This document shows positions 57,240 through 64,000 of a stretch of DNA of 64,000 nt, in pieces. Position numbers and translations under genes: made by a program. Numbering within the stretch: the stretch's first letter is position 1; the number at the start of each line of letters is the position of its first letter. Origin of the DNA: Sphingobacterium populi (GTDB taxonomy: Bacteria; Bacteroidota; Bacteroidia; Sphingobacteriales; Sphingobacteriaceae); NCBI RefSeq assembly GCF_001586775.1, contig NZ_LQXS01000002.1, positions 620,001 to 684,000 of the forward strand, given 5' to 3'. Under the pieces are notes generated by a model. It had not been told where the DNA came from and made no database searches. It saw only the letters and a list, made by a program, of their open reading frames with translations.

Positions 57240-57656
57240 TTATCGCATGTATACTAACACAAAGCTAATGATATAAATACCTAATAAGTGGTACGACCCT
57301 GTTATTACGCTATAGTGTAACGGATTAGGTATGTTTGGATTTATCGCAATATTGACGGTGTTGGCCACCAAATAACCAATACCGACAATGCTCGCAAATT
57401 CAATCGTGCTAAACAGCGAAGATATGTCTAAGACATTAATTAGGATAGCCGTCGTGAACGTGATAATAAATGTACAAATAGCCGGTCCAACAACAAAGAT
57501 TGGTTTGGGCCTATCAGGGAGCTGCCCTACTTTGCCTAAAGCTTCCTCGTAGGATTTCTTGAAGATCGTGGTAAACCATAAAGCGCCTAATACGAAGTAA
57601 ATGATAAACGCAAGGGCAATGCTTCCCCAGTTTAAAGTGTTTATATAATTGAACAT
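57240..57656 (-). CDS. DUF1761 integral membrane protein
   Basis: 138 residues with four predicted helices. The start NWGSIALAFIIYFVLGALWFTTIFKKSY holds the DUF1761 signature (GxLWY/Fxxxxf...W), followed by FVVGPAICTFIITFTTAILINVL, a third helix with GIGYLVANTVN and a fourth, YHLLGIYIISFVLVYM. Function unknown; the family often accompanies small stress operons in Bacteroidota. It lies 69 bp after RidA. Confidence 0.85.
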   Translation of the reverse strand: MFNYINTLNWGSIALAFIIYFVLGALWFTTIFKKSYEEALGKVGQLPDRPKPIFVVGPAICTFIITFTTAILINVLDISSLFSTIEFASIVGIGYLVANTVNIAINPNIPNPLHYSVITGSYHLLGIYIISFVLVYMR

Positions 57657-57725
57657 CTAGTTTGTCTTATAAGGTCATTTCTGATTCAATAGGCAAATAT
57701 TCATCATACCTGCCTATTGAATTTA

Positions 57726-58118
57726 TTATTTTACAACAGTCGCTTCCAGTTCTATAGTCAATGTAGAAAATAGTGCTTTCACTTCTACCAGCGTCGTAGC
57801 CTGCTTTATTTCATACTTTTTAAGAAATTCGCTATAGATATCCATACTGGTTGAAAAGAGCTCATTAATAGATGTGGTGTATACATTCAACCGAACGATG
57901 TTTTTCATCTCATAACCTGCTTGCGTGATGAGGTGTTCCAAATTCGCAATGGTTTGCTTGAGCTGGGTCCGCATGTCTTCAGAGCTTGGCTGGCCCTGAT
58001 GGTCTATAGCCACTTGTCCTGAACAGTATAGTGTTCCAGTTACGTTTTTTACTTCTACTGCCTGAGCCGAATTTGTGTACTCACCCCACTTCCAAGGATC
58101 AATAGTGATTTTTTCCAT
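57726..58118 (-). CDS. RidA-family protein lacking the catalytic Arg
   Basis: This 130-residue chorismate-mutase-like fold protein carries GTLYCSGQVAID, MRTQLKQTIANLEHLITQAGY, NIVRLNVYTTSI and TTLVEVKALFSTLTIELEATVV, the RidA/YjgF pattern. RidA hydrolyses reactive 2-aminoacrylate imines using Arg105 in the ARxxVEV motif. Here the motif reads ATTLVEV, with Thr108 at that place, so canonical imine hydrolysis is unlikely and the protein belongs to another Rid subgroup. First gene of the WYL operon. Confidence 0.85.
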   Translation of the reverse strand: MEKITIDPWKWGEYTNSAQAVEVKNVTGTLYCSGQVAIDHQGQPSSEDMRTQLKQTIANLEHLITQAGYEMKNIVRLNVYTTSINELFSTSMDIYSEFLKKYEIKQATTLVEVKALFSTLTIELEATVVK

Positions 58119-58159
58119 TTTCTTTGCTTTTAAGATTTAAAACAAAGGTCTTCAAAGCT

Positions 58160-58177
58160 GTGACAGCTGTCTGTCAC
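58160..58177 (-). promoter_or_regulatory. Palindromic operator candidate upstream of the RidA gene
   Basis: GTGACAG and CTGTCAC form a perfect 7-bp inverted repeat around CTGT, 42 bp before the RidA start. On the minus strand a -7-like GACCTTTG follows it. Such a palindrome is where the operon's WYL regulator could bind; this is inference. Confidence 0.45.
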
Positions 58178-58310
58178 AATGGAATGAAATAGTATTTAAA
58201 CAGTTAATGGCTAAGAGTTCAGGTGTAAGTTTTGTAGCTCGTTCAAAGATAAGACCAGCAATAGTATTCAATCGATCAAATAATTACCTTCTGATATATA
58301 ATTAGTTCTT

Positions 58311-58331
58311 AGTTCGTTTTGTGAGACAGAC
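58311..58331. repeat. Dispersed motif TTCGTTTTGTGAGACA, copy 2
   Basis: Exact 16-bp core followed by GAC, in the gap between the RidA operon and the unknown two-gene module. The gap 58119-58533 holds no gene, only this copy and the palindrome at 58160. Confidence 0.6.
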
Positions 58332-58533
58332 TATGGGACTTATGCTAACCTTTATCTACTTTATATCTGTAGGGGCGTTGTTTAAAATTCAGCCGTTAAT
58401 GATGATATAAAAATTGGAATAGAATAGTTGGCATTAAAGAAGTTTGCTGAATTTTCGGATTGTAAGAAAAAATAAAAGTTGGTTTGCGGATAATATATTG
58501 GCCACTCGCCAACTTTTAAATATAAGTTTATAT

Positions 58534-59493
58534 TTAATGATTTAGAAATTTAAAATTCTTCGTATTTCCATTGGTAATAAATTCTCTTAATTCTTCCATT
58601 AAAATAGAACTTCGTTGCAAAACATTCCAGCTGTTTAGGATATTGGTGCACCTAATTTCTGTAGATTTATCTCCGGCCCATGGTGCAGACTTATCACTGA
58701 AATAAAATTCTTGTTCGTCAATATGTATTACTTTAATATTCGGATCAACTTGCTGCACTTTGCCATTTACGTCTTTCATCCAGATTGGAATATAATCCCT
58801 ATTAAATAGGATCTCAATACCTTGCTCACAATGCCATTTTCCATAAGGCAGCGTTAGCCGCATCGGGCAAAATTTTTTAGCTTTTGATTGCTTTCTCGCA
58901 ACTGTTATTTCCTCTCTTTCTACTGTTGAAATGCCGCTGTCTCCATAACACCTTATGAGGTTGTTTATGGTGTCGTGAGAGAGTACAACAGCCGGCTTTC
59001 TGTTATAATTCTTAAGATAAATCAGCGTTCCTCGAGATATCTGGCCCTTTACTTCCATTAGTCCTTTAACTTGTCTGTTTAAAGGCCAATTTTCTATAGC
59101 CTTTATCGCTACATCTAATTTCTTGTTCAGAACCTGAATGGGAGCGCAGTTATGATAGGCCTCACGAATTAGTATCCGCACATCTTTAACTAATCTTTTC
59201 AATTGGCTTTTCTTTCGGTCGGTCGGCCAAGGGTCAGATGGATGGTTGGTATCTCCGTAGTAAATTTGAAAGAAAACTTCATCTGTCAATTCTTCTCTGC
59301 TAGTATATTCTAACTGTATCCAATTATCGAGTGTAAATTTAACAGTAGAAATGGCGCGTAATCCTTTTTTATTATACTCCATTGCGCTGTACAATTCTTT
59401 CAGCAATTCGCCCAATCGCTGATGAACTTTTATAGGCGCTTTTGCGTTCGGTCTTTTTGACCCAGATGGACTTCCCAACATACTATAAGGCAA
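58534..59493 (-). CDS. Protein of unknown family, partner in a two-gene module
   Basis: 319 residues (TTG 59493 or, more likely, ATG 59481). I do not recognise the family. The protein is soluble and rich in Lys/Trp. Visible elements are a helical N-half with RKKSQLKRLVKDVRILIREAYHNCAPIQ, an apparently beta-rich middle with GKWHCEQGIEILFNRDYIPIWMKD and an acidic KVIHIDEQEFYF segment. No signal, membrane helix or known catalytic motif. The small basic gene 59496-59711 ends just before its start, so the two are one operon. The gap and layout recall toxin-antitoxin or defence modules, but nothing proves this. Confidence 0.7.
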   Translation of the reverse strand: MPYSMLGSPSGSKRPNAKAPIKVHQRLGELLKELYSAMEYNKKGLRAISTVKFTLDNWIQLEYTSREELTDEVFFQIYYGDTNHPSDPWPTDRKKSQLKRLVKDVRILIREAYHNCAPIQVLNKKLDVAIKAIENWPLNRQVKGLMEVKGQISRGTLIYLKNYNRKPAVVLSHDTINNLIRCYGDSGISTVEREEITVARKQSKAKKFCPMRLTLPYGKWHCEQGIEILFNRDYIPIWMKDVNGKVQQVDPNIKVIHIDEQEFYFSDKSAPWAGDKSTEIRCTNILNSWNVLQRSSILMEELREFITNGNTKNFKFLNH

Positions 59494-59495
59494 TG

Positions 59496-59711
59496 TTAAG
59501 GGATTTGGTAATATACCGACTCTCTCAGGTGTATTTTTTTTGGTTTAGGAAGTGTCGCAGAATTGTTTAATAAGTTTTTGTAATTGGAATAGCCAGATTC
59601 CATTGAAGATAAATCTAAGGCTAGGTGATAGGGTATTCCCTTCTCCTTTTTAATTCTCTTAGCGTTACGCTTAATGTGCCGCGCAATGCTAGCATTTGTT
59701 TTATGAGTCAT
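59496..59711 (-). CDS. Small basic protein, first gene of the two-gene module
   Basis: 71 residues from ATG 59711, strongly basic in the N-terminal helix (NASIARHIKRNAKRIKKEKG), then ALDLSSMESGYSNYKNLLNN. The pattern (basic helix, then GYxNYxxL) resembles short DNA-binding-like segments seen at the N-terminus of mobile-element proteins. Function unknown. It precedes the 319-residue gene by 2 bp (14 bp if that gene starts at ATG 59481). Confidence 0.65.
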   Translation of the reverse strand: MTHKTNASIARHIKRNAKRIKKEKGIPYHLALDLSSMESGYSNYKNLLNNSATLPKPKKIHLRESVYYQIP

Positions 59712-59938
59712 CGTTCCTCCAAACTCCCAAAGAAAAACGTCACTTGTCTACCGCTCTCCGTAACGAGAAATTGGGTTACGAATCATTCTAATAGGGCGTT
59801 GCCGATACAGCTTTGCTAAGACAAGTGGCAAGCTTACGCTAAAAGCTCAAACCAAATATCACTAAAAAGTTTGGAAAATCAAATTTTTGGTTTGTGAAAC
59901 AAATTATAATTCCCAGATATAGCATGTGAAGTACATAC

Positions 59939-60613
59939 CTACCATTTTATATCGTAATTAATATGATCGTCTTGCAATTCGAGGTCATCAATATCGCACA
60001 AGTGTGTATTTTTATCTTTAATAAGTTGTTGCCTATAATAGTCATATTCCGGTGTTCCTGCTACTGCTATGCGTAACAATTCAGGTATCTTTCGAAATGA
60101 AGATTTACCAGGCTTTAACATAAAATATTCCGCATTTGCAGACCTCATGCACATGTAAAAATGTTCGCACTCGTCTGATAAATTACTTGATATGAATGGT
60201 ATTAGATTAGTAGATCCTGAGGCATCGTATTCTCTCATTGCCCTTTCTAGCCAATACTCCAGTTTAAGTATTTGAGCTAGATCATATTTACTGCATACCG
60301 CAAATCGCATATTGTATCGGAGAGCATGTATGACGAAAATAAAATGTATCCATGAGCACTGAAAACCATAATGTGTAACCTGCTCGTACGAGTAATCCCC
60401 AGCTTCCCTTGTTAATCGGTTTTTTTGATATGCTTTTCTTAATTCATAAGAAAAACTGCTGATAATCTTGTCTCTGGAATCAAAGCCTTTTCTATCATAA
60501 AATTTATCATTACTAAAATACTGGGATATGGTGCCATATAAATCGTGTAGATCATCCTGTGTTCCCCATACTTCAACACCCAAACCTCTTTTAGTATGTA
60601 TTAAATAAATCAC
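59939..60613 (-). CDS. DUF6904-like protein
   Basis: 224 residues with GTG start. The N-terminus MIYLIHTKRGLGVEVWGTQDDLHDLY and the following FSYELRKAYQKNR fit a small bacterial family I recall as DUF6904 (YDLRHAYQG-type motif); the match is tentative. The rest is helical with YGFQCSWIHFIFVIHALRYNM and many aromatic residues. No signal peptide or catalytic motif. It stands alone, with the dispersed motif about 70 bp upstream of its start. Start chosen because the family begins at this point. Confidence 0.6.
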   Translation of the reverse strand: MIYLIHTKRGLGVEVWGTQDDLHDLYGTISQYFSNDKFYDRKGFDSRDKIISSFSYELRKAYQKNRLTREAGDYSYEQVTHYGFQCSWIHFIFVIHALRYNMRFAVCSKYDLAQILKLEYWLERAMREYDASGSTNLIPFISSNLSDECEHFYMCMRSANAEYFMLKPGKSSFRKIPELLRIAVAGTPEYDYYRQQLIKDKNTHLCDIDDLELQDDHINYDIKW

Positions 60614-60681
60614 AACACTTCAAGTTTATCTATTTGGTTTTATTACCAATTTATAAGTTACAAATAAAAAACATCTAAATT

Positions 60682-60704
60682 ACTTCGTTTTGTGAGACAG
60701 ACAA
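60682..60704. repeat. Dispersed motif TTCGTTTTGTGAGACA, copy 3
   Basis: Exact 16-bp core followed by GACAAA, between the DUF6904-like gene and the thioredoxin-like gene. Confidence 0.6.
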
Positions 60705-60878
60705 AATTCTTCTGGCGTGTATAGGAGGTCTAATTTATTAGATTTAATCTGCAGATACAGTAGCGTTATGAATAAATTATTTCTCAACGCCACTAATTCA
60801 CTTTCATCTTTTGAAATAGATAGCAAAAAGGCTGAACATCAGAACTGTGATATTTACCATTTCGAAATCCAATTAACA

Positions 60879-62120
60879 TTAAATGTTTTCAAAATAGTTG
60901 GTTAATAGGTCTCGTAAGTTATCAACAGATATAGAGTACGTAATAATTTTTCCTTCCTCATCAAATACAAAGATATCTCCTCCAGAATTTTGCATTTTGT
61001 ACTTTCTCCAAATACGATGCTTATCATTCAATTCGACAAGGTTACTCCAAGGGTATCCGTCGCTATTCGCGGCGACGATCGCATCCCTTAATGAACGTTC
61101 TCTTGCCACGCCGACAACAGATAGTCCCTTTTCGCGAAAATCATTATACAGCGTAATTAGCTCAATACCTTTTTTTCTACAAGGTAGGCACCAAGAACCC
61201 CAGAAGTGAACAATAGTTATCTTCCCGTTTATGAATTGGGAAAGAAGATGCTCTCGTCCCGCGAAATCTACCGCTTCAAAATCTATAAACATTTCTCCTT
61301 TCGCTATTTCCTCATCAGCAATTAAGGACGTTTCCATATTTTTATACAAGTAATTATTAGATAAAACTATGTATTGCTTATCAAATAGTGATTTAAGCTT
61401 CGAAAAATCGATATTTATACCTGATCTATGCTTGCCATTCAGAAGATTAAAGAGGTTGGAAAGCTTGAGTAATCCTATTAAATCATTCCTACTCTGAACC
61501 TCCTCATACATGTGGGTTAAATAATAAGAATACATCTCCTCATAGGCTTGCTCCAAAGTGTCTAAATATGCTATCCTATTTAGTAAAAACCTTTCATTAT
61601 CCGGAGAATCTGCCTCGGTACTCTTACGCAAACTATCTATTAATATTTCTGTTGCGCGTATTGAATCTTCCAATTTCCAAAATGGAAATTTTTCATCGAC
61701 CACCTGGTTGTATCTGTCCAGTTCCTCATTAGAGGGCGTACCTTTAAGCTTATTTTTGCGATGGAAATTCATAGGGTACAGCTCCATCAACAAAACACCT
61801 GGTTCTGCGAGAAAGGAGATAGGCTTTGCAGCTCCATTCTCGAACTCGTCTGAGAACACTAATTCATACCATTCAATGTCTTGCGCTTCCATTTCAAAGG
61901 AGAAGGAACCATCAGCTATCTTAATAGTTTGTATCGGGAACCTTTCGTCTTCACCTGATCTGATAAGTATCAACTCGGTGCTATATGGCCTATCATATAC
62001 CGTTCCGACAACCTGGCAAACATCAAGTGTGGGGTTTGTAAGACAATAACTTGGAAGGACAAAGATTATCATTGTCACAAAAAGTAGTGATAATACTTTT
62101 ATTGAATCATTATTTGGCAT
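60879..62120 (-). CDS. TlpA/ResA-like thiol-disulfide oxidoreductase
   Basis: This 413-residue exported protein has a signal peptide (FVTMIIFVLPSYC-LT), then a DUF4369-like N-terminal domain (VVGTVYDRPYSTELILI), a helical middle region with many Glu, and a C-terminal thioredoxin fold (about 285-413) with the active site HFWGSWCLPCRKKG. It would reduce or oxidise periplasmic disulfides. Such DUF4369-AhpC/TSA proteins are numerous in Bacteroidota and often paired with SusCD, but here it stands alone. Confidence 0.9.
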   Translation of the reverse strand: MPNNDSIKVLSLLFVTMIIFVLPSYCLTNPTLDVCQVVGTVYDRPYSTELILIRSGEDERFPIQTIKIADGSFSFEMEAQDIEWYELVFSDEFENGAAKPISFLAEPGVLLMELYPMNFHRKNKLKGTPSNEELDRYNQVVDEKFPFWKLEDSIRATEILIDSLRKSTEADSPDNERFLLNRIAYLDTLEQAYEEMYSYYLTHMYEEVQSRNDLIGLLKLSNLFNLLNGKHRSGINIDFSKLKSLFDKQYIVLSNNYLYKNMETSLIADEEIAKGEMFIDFEAVDFAGREHLLSQFINGKITIVHFWGSWCLPCRKKGIELITLYNDFREKGLSVVGVARERSLRDAIVAANSDGYPWSNLVELNDKHRIWRKYKMQNSGGDIFVFDEEGKIITYSISVDNLRDLLTNYFENI

Positions 62121-62733
62121 AAAGTTAACAAACTGATGTACACAAATTGTTAGTCAGTCTAAACTACATAAATCTATTCATATTTACGCTGACAAGAGGG
62201 ATATTGATATTATTCGTTTTTTGAGACAGATTTGAAAAGGACAGATGAACCAACCTATTTGACTATTGCACAAAAAAAAGCGCGCATATTTGACTGAGTC
62301 GATTTGCAAGTCTAAGTTTTGATTCAGATACTTACGATAGGAGATACTATTTTCATAAAAACGTTTGATATACTAATTTATGAAGCATAGAATTGTGAAA
62401 CAACATTTTGAGACAGTACATTATATGGTATATCGACTATTGATGAATCTATTCTTTTTGTCGCAAAAAACGACCATTTTGTTAATAGAAAAATAACCTT
62501 CGAAACCGAGATCCTACTAGCAGGCTTAACATAGTAATAGGCCTTTACAATTTTTTAATTGTCCATAGACCTGAATCTTTATAAAAGTCTGTTTGTAAGG
62601 TGGGTTTGTCTTTTAAACAGCATGAATTAAAGTGTTGGAGCAGTTTTTGGGGACATATTGTTAATCACGTAATTGATTAATTCTGCTTTAAGATCTGTTG
62701 GATCTTAAAATTTGCTATCTATTACTGGATAGT
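62121..62733. other. Gene-free stretch with two diverged motif copies
   Basis: 613 bp between the thioredoxin-like gene and uvrA2. It contains ATTCGTTTTTTGAGACAGAT (62212-62231) and ACATTTTGAGACAG (62403-62416), both related to the dispersed motif. No ORF, RNA or clear promoter box is seen. One of the -7 boxes of uvrA2 should lie near its right end. Confidence 0.5.
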
Positions 62734-64000
62734 ATGAAATCTAATTCGATGAAGAAAGAAACACTGGATGCTGGTAAGTATGTTATTGTAAAAGGGGCAC
62801 GTACCCATAATTTAAAAAACATAGATATAAGAATTCCAAGAAATGTAATGGTTGTATTTACGGGCGTATCAGGCTCTGGAAAATCTTCGCTAGCCTTCGG
62901 AACTTTATATGCAGAAGCGCAAAGACGGTATTTAGAGTCCATATCGCCTTATGCTAGAAGACTGATCAATCAAATGGCAGTACCGCAGGTGGAACAGATT
63001 GATGGATTGCCTCCAGCCATAGCGCTACAGCAAAATCGCGGCGGTGGAAACATTAGATCGTCTGTGGGAAGCTTAACTACCTTATCGAGTCTACTAAGGC
63101 TATTGTACTCCAGAGGCGGAGATTATCCCGAAGGACAGCAAATAATCTATGCCGATGGATTTTCATCTAACAATCCTGCTGGAGCTTGCCCTTACTGTCA
63201 AGGTATTGGTAGGATATTCGATGTATCTGAAAAGCTCATGGTTCCCGACGACTCACTTACTATACGAGAGAAGGCGATCGCCGCATGGCCAAATGGTTGG
63301 AATGGTAAAAATCAAAGAGAGATATTAACAAGCCTAGGCTATGATGTAGATGTACCGTGGAAAGAATTGCCCGAAGAAACTAGGCGATGGATTTTATATA
63401 CAGATGATCAGCCCGAAGCTCCAGTGTATAGAAATATGGATCGCTTTCAGGTAAAAGAAGCTATCGCAAAGAATTTGAGGCCGAATTATGTTGGCACATT
63501 TACCAGCGTGAAAAGACATTTGCTGCACACATTGAAAAATTCACCAAGTGCAGCTATGAAAAAGAGGGCAGAAGCGTTCATGATGAACACGGAATGTCCT
63601 AAGTGTAATGGTAAAAAACTCAAAAGCGAGTCTTTATCGGTAACATTTGATGGTCTTGATATTGTAGAAATGTCTAGACTATCTATAAAAAAGTTAAATG
63701 CGATTTTTTTAAAATATACTAAGGTTGAAGATTCCAACCCCGCAAGTAGGAATGACGATACCGTGGTGAGGAGAATTGCAGAGGATGTCATATCCAGACT
63801 GGAGATCATTATAGATCTTGGGCTAGGGCATTTGACTTTAGAGCGAAGTACACCCACATTATCGGCAGGAGAGCTTCAGCGCATACGCTTAGCCACGCAG
63901 GTTAGATCCAATTTATTTGGAGTTACTTATGTACTCGATGAACCTTCTGCAGGACTACATCCATCCGATACGCAAGCTCTCTTACGAGCGTTGGATCGGT
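62734..64000 (+). CDS. UvrA2-type ABC ATPase, 3' end outside window
   Basis: ATG 62734 opens a frame that runs to the window end (422 codons). It has Walker A GVSGSGKSS (44-52), QRRYLESISPYARRLINQM, a zinc CxxC at 152/155 (ACPYCQGIGR), a second at 288/291 (ECPKCNGKKL), signature LSAGELQRIRLATQ (377-390) and Walker B VTYVLDEPSAGLHP (398-411). In canonical UvrA the first of these CxxC motifs stands near residue 250; here the about 100-residue UvrB-binding domain is missing, the mark of UvrA2/DrrC-like class II proteins linked to DNA damage or drug tolerance. The second half is outside. Confidence 0.88.
   Translation, partial: MKSNSMKKETLDAGKYVIVKGARTHNLKNIDIRIPRNVMVVFTGVSGSGKSSLAFGTLYAEAQRRYLESISPYARRLINQMAVPQVEQIDGLPPAIALQQNRGGGNIRSSVGSLTTLSSLLRLLYSRGGDYPEGQQIIYADGFSSNNPAGACPYCQGIGRIFDVSEKLMVPDDSLTIREKAIAAWPNGWNGKNQREILTSLGYDVDVPWKELPEETRRWILYTDDQPEAPVYRNMDRFQVKEAIAKNLRPNYVGTFTSVKRHLLHTLKNSPSAAMKKRAEAFMMNTECPKCNGKKLKSESLSVTFDGLDIVEMSRLSIKKLNAIFLKYTKVEDSNPASRNDDTVVRRIAEDVISRLEIIIDLGLGHLTLERSTPTLSAGELQRIRLATQVRSNLFGVTYVLDEPSAGLHPSDTQALLRALDR

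Noticed and set aside
62715..62942. Minus-strand ORF opposite the start of the UvrA2 gene
   Set aside because: It is a shadow of a strong coding frame with Walker A and zinc motifs on the plus strand.
63486..63857. 123-residue minus-strand ORF opposite the UvrA2 gene
   Set aside because: Antisense shadow; the plus-strand frame runs unbroken through it to the ABC signature.
1..64000. CRISPR array
   Set aside because: No regularly spaced direct repeats with unique spacers; the dispersed motif copies are kilobases apart.

Overview
The window reads as chromosomal DNA of a Bacteroidota bacterium, most likely of the Sphingobacteriaceae (Sphingobacterium/Pedobacter type). The evidence is several SusC/SusD pairs, TAnnTTTG-type promoter boxes, weak Shine-Dalgarno sequences everywhere except before rpsU, Bacteroidota-only families (DUF4397, DUF4961, DUF5004, DUF6377) and moderately AT-rich DNA. 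The genus is an inference.

Layout. 1-4.3 kb: the end of a SusC/SusD nutrient uptake locus. 4.4-7.9 kb: a siderophore-type TonB receptor with a PepSY membrane protein. 8.2-11.1 kb: a glycine betaine/proline-betaine ABC importer (ATPase-CBS, permease, binding lipoprotein) whose binding-protein gene is split by a one-base frameshift. It converges on proC-proB-proA (11.2-14.0 kb), so osmolyte uptake and proline synthesis sit tail to tail around a 20-bp bidirectional terminator. 14.4-16.3 kb: two tandem DUF4397 lipoprotein genes, the second frameshifted. 16.4-23.5 kb: housekeeping genes (dnaJ, grpE, ftsE, a LuxC-like acyl-CoA reductase divergent from a ferredoxin, putP, rpsU, a HAD phosphatase).

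23.6-28.1 kb: a tRNA with CAT anticodon followed by a tyrosine recombinase, a coupled 51-residue membrane peptide and an unusual FtsK-like ATPase with a C-terminal rather than N-terminal membrane anchor. This looks like the left end or remnant of a tRNA-integrated element. I found no second copy of the tRNA 3' end in the window.

28.1-54.0 kb: a large polysaccharide utilization locus. A divergent DUF6377 regulator is followed by a co-oriented run of GH38-like, SGNH esterase, GH92, SusD, DUF5004, DUF4961, SusC, SusD, SusC, GH92, sialate O-acetylesterase-like and GH2 genes. The enzyme set (alpha-mannosidases, a beta-mannosidase and two esterases) points to mannose-rich glycans such as N-glycans or acetylated mannan. 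The order SusD-x-x-SusC-SusD-SusC is unusual.

54.4-62.7 kb: an accessory region, all on the minus strand. It holds a frameshifted secreted protein, a WYL regulator operon (RidA, DUF1761, YdeI, WYL), an unrecognised two-gene module, a DUF6904-like protein and a TlpA-type thioredoxin. A short motif, TTCGTTTTGTGAGACA, and its variants recur between these genes. The window ends inside a UvrA2-type gene that lacks the UvrB-binding domain.

Three genes (binding lipoprotein, second DUF4397, 54.5-55.3 kb protein) are each restored by adding exactly one base, so either consensus errors or recent decay should be considered.
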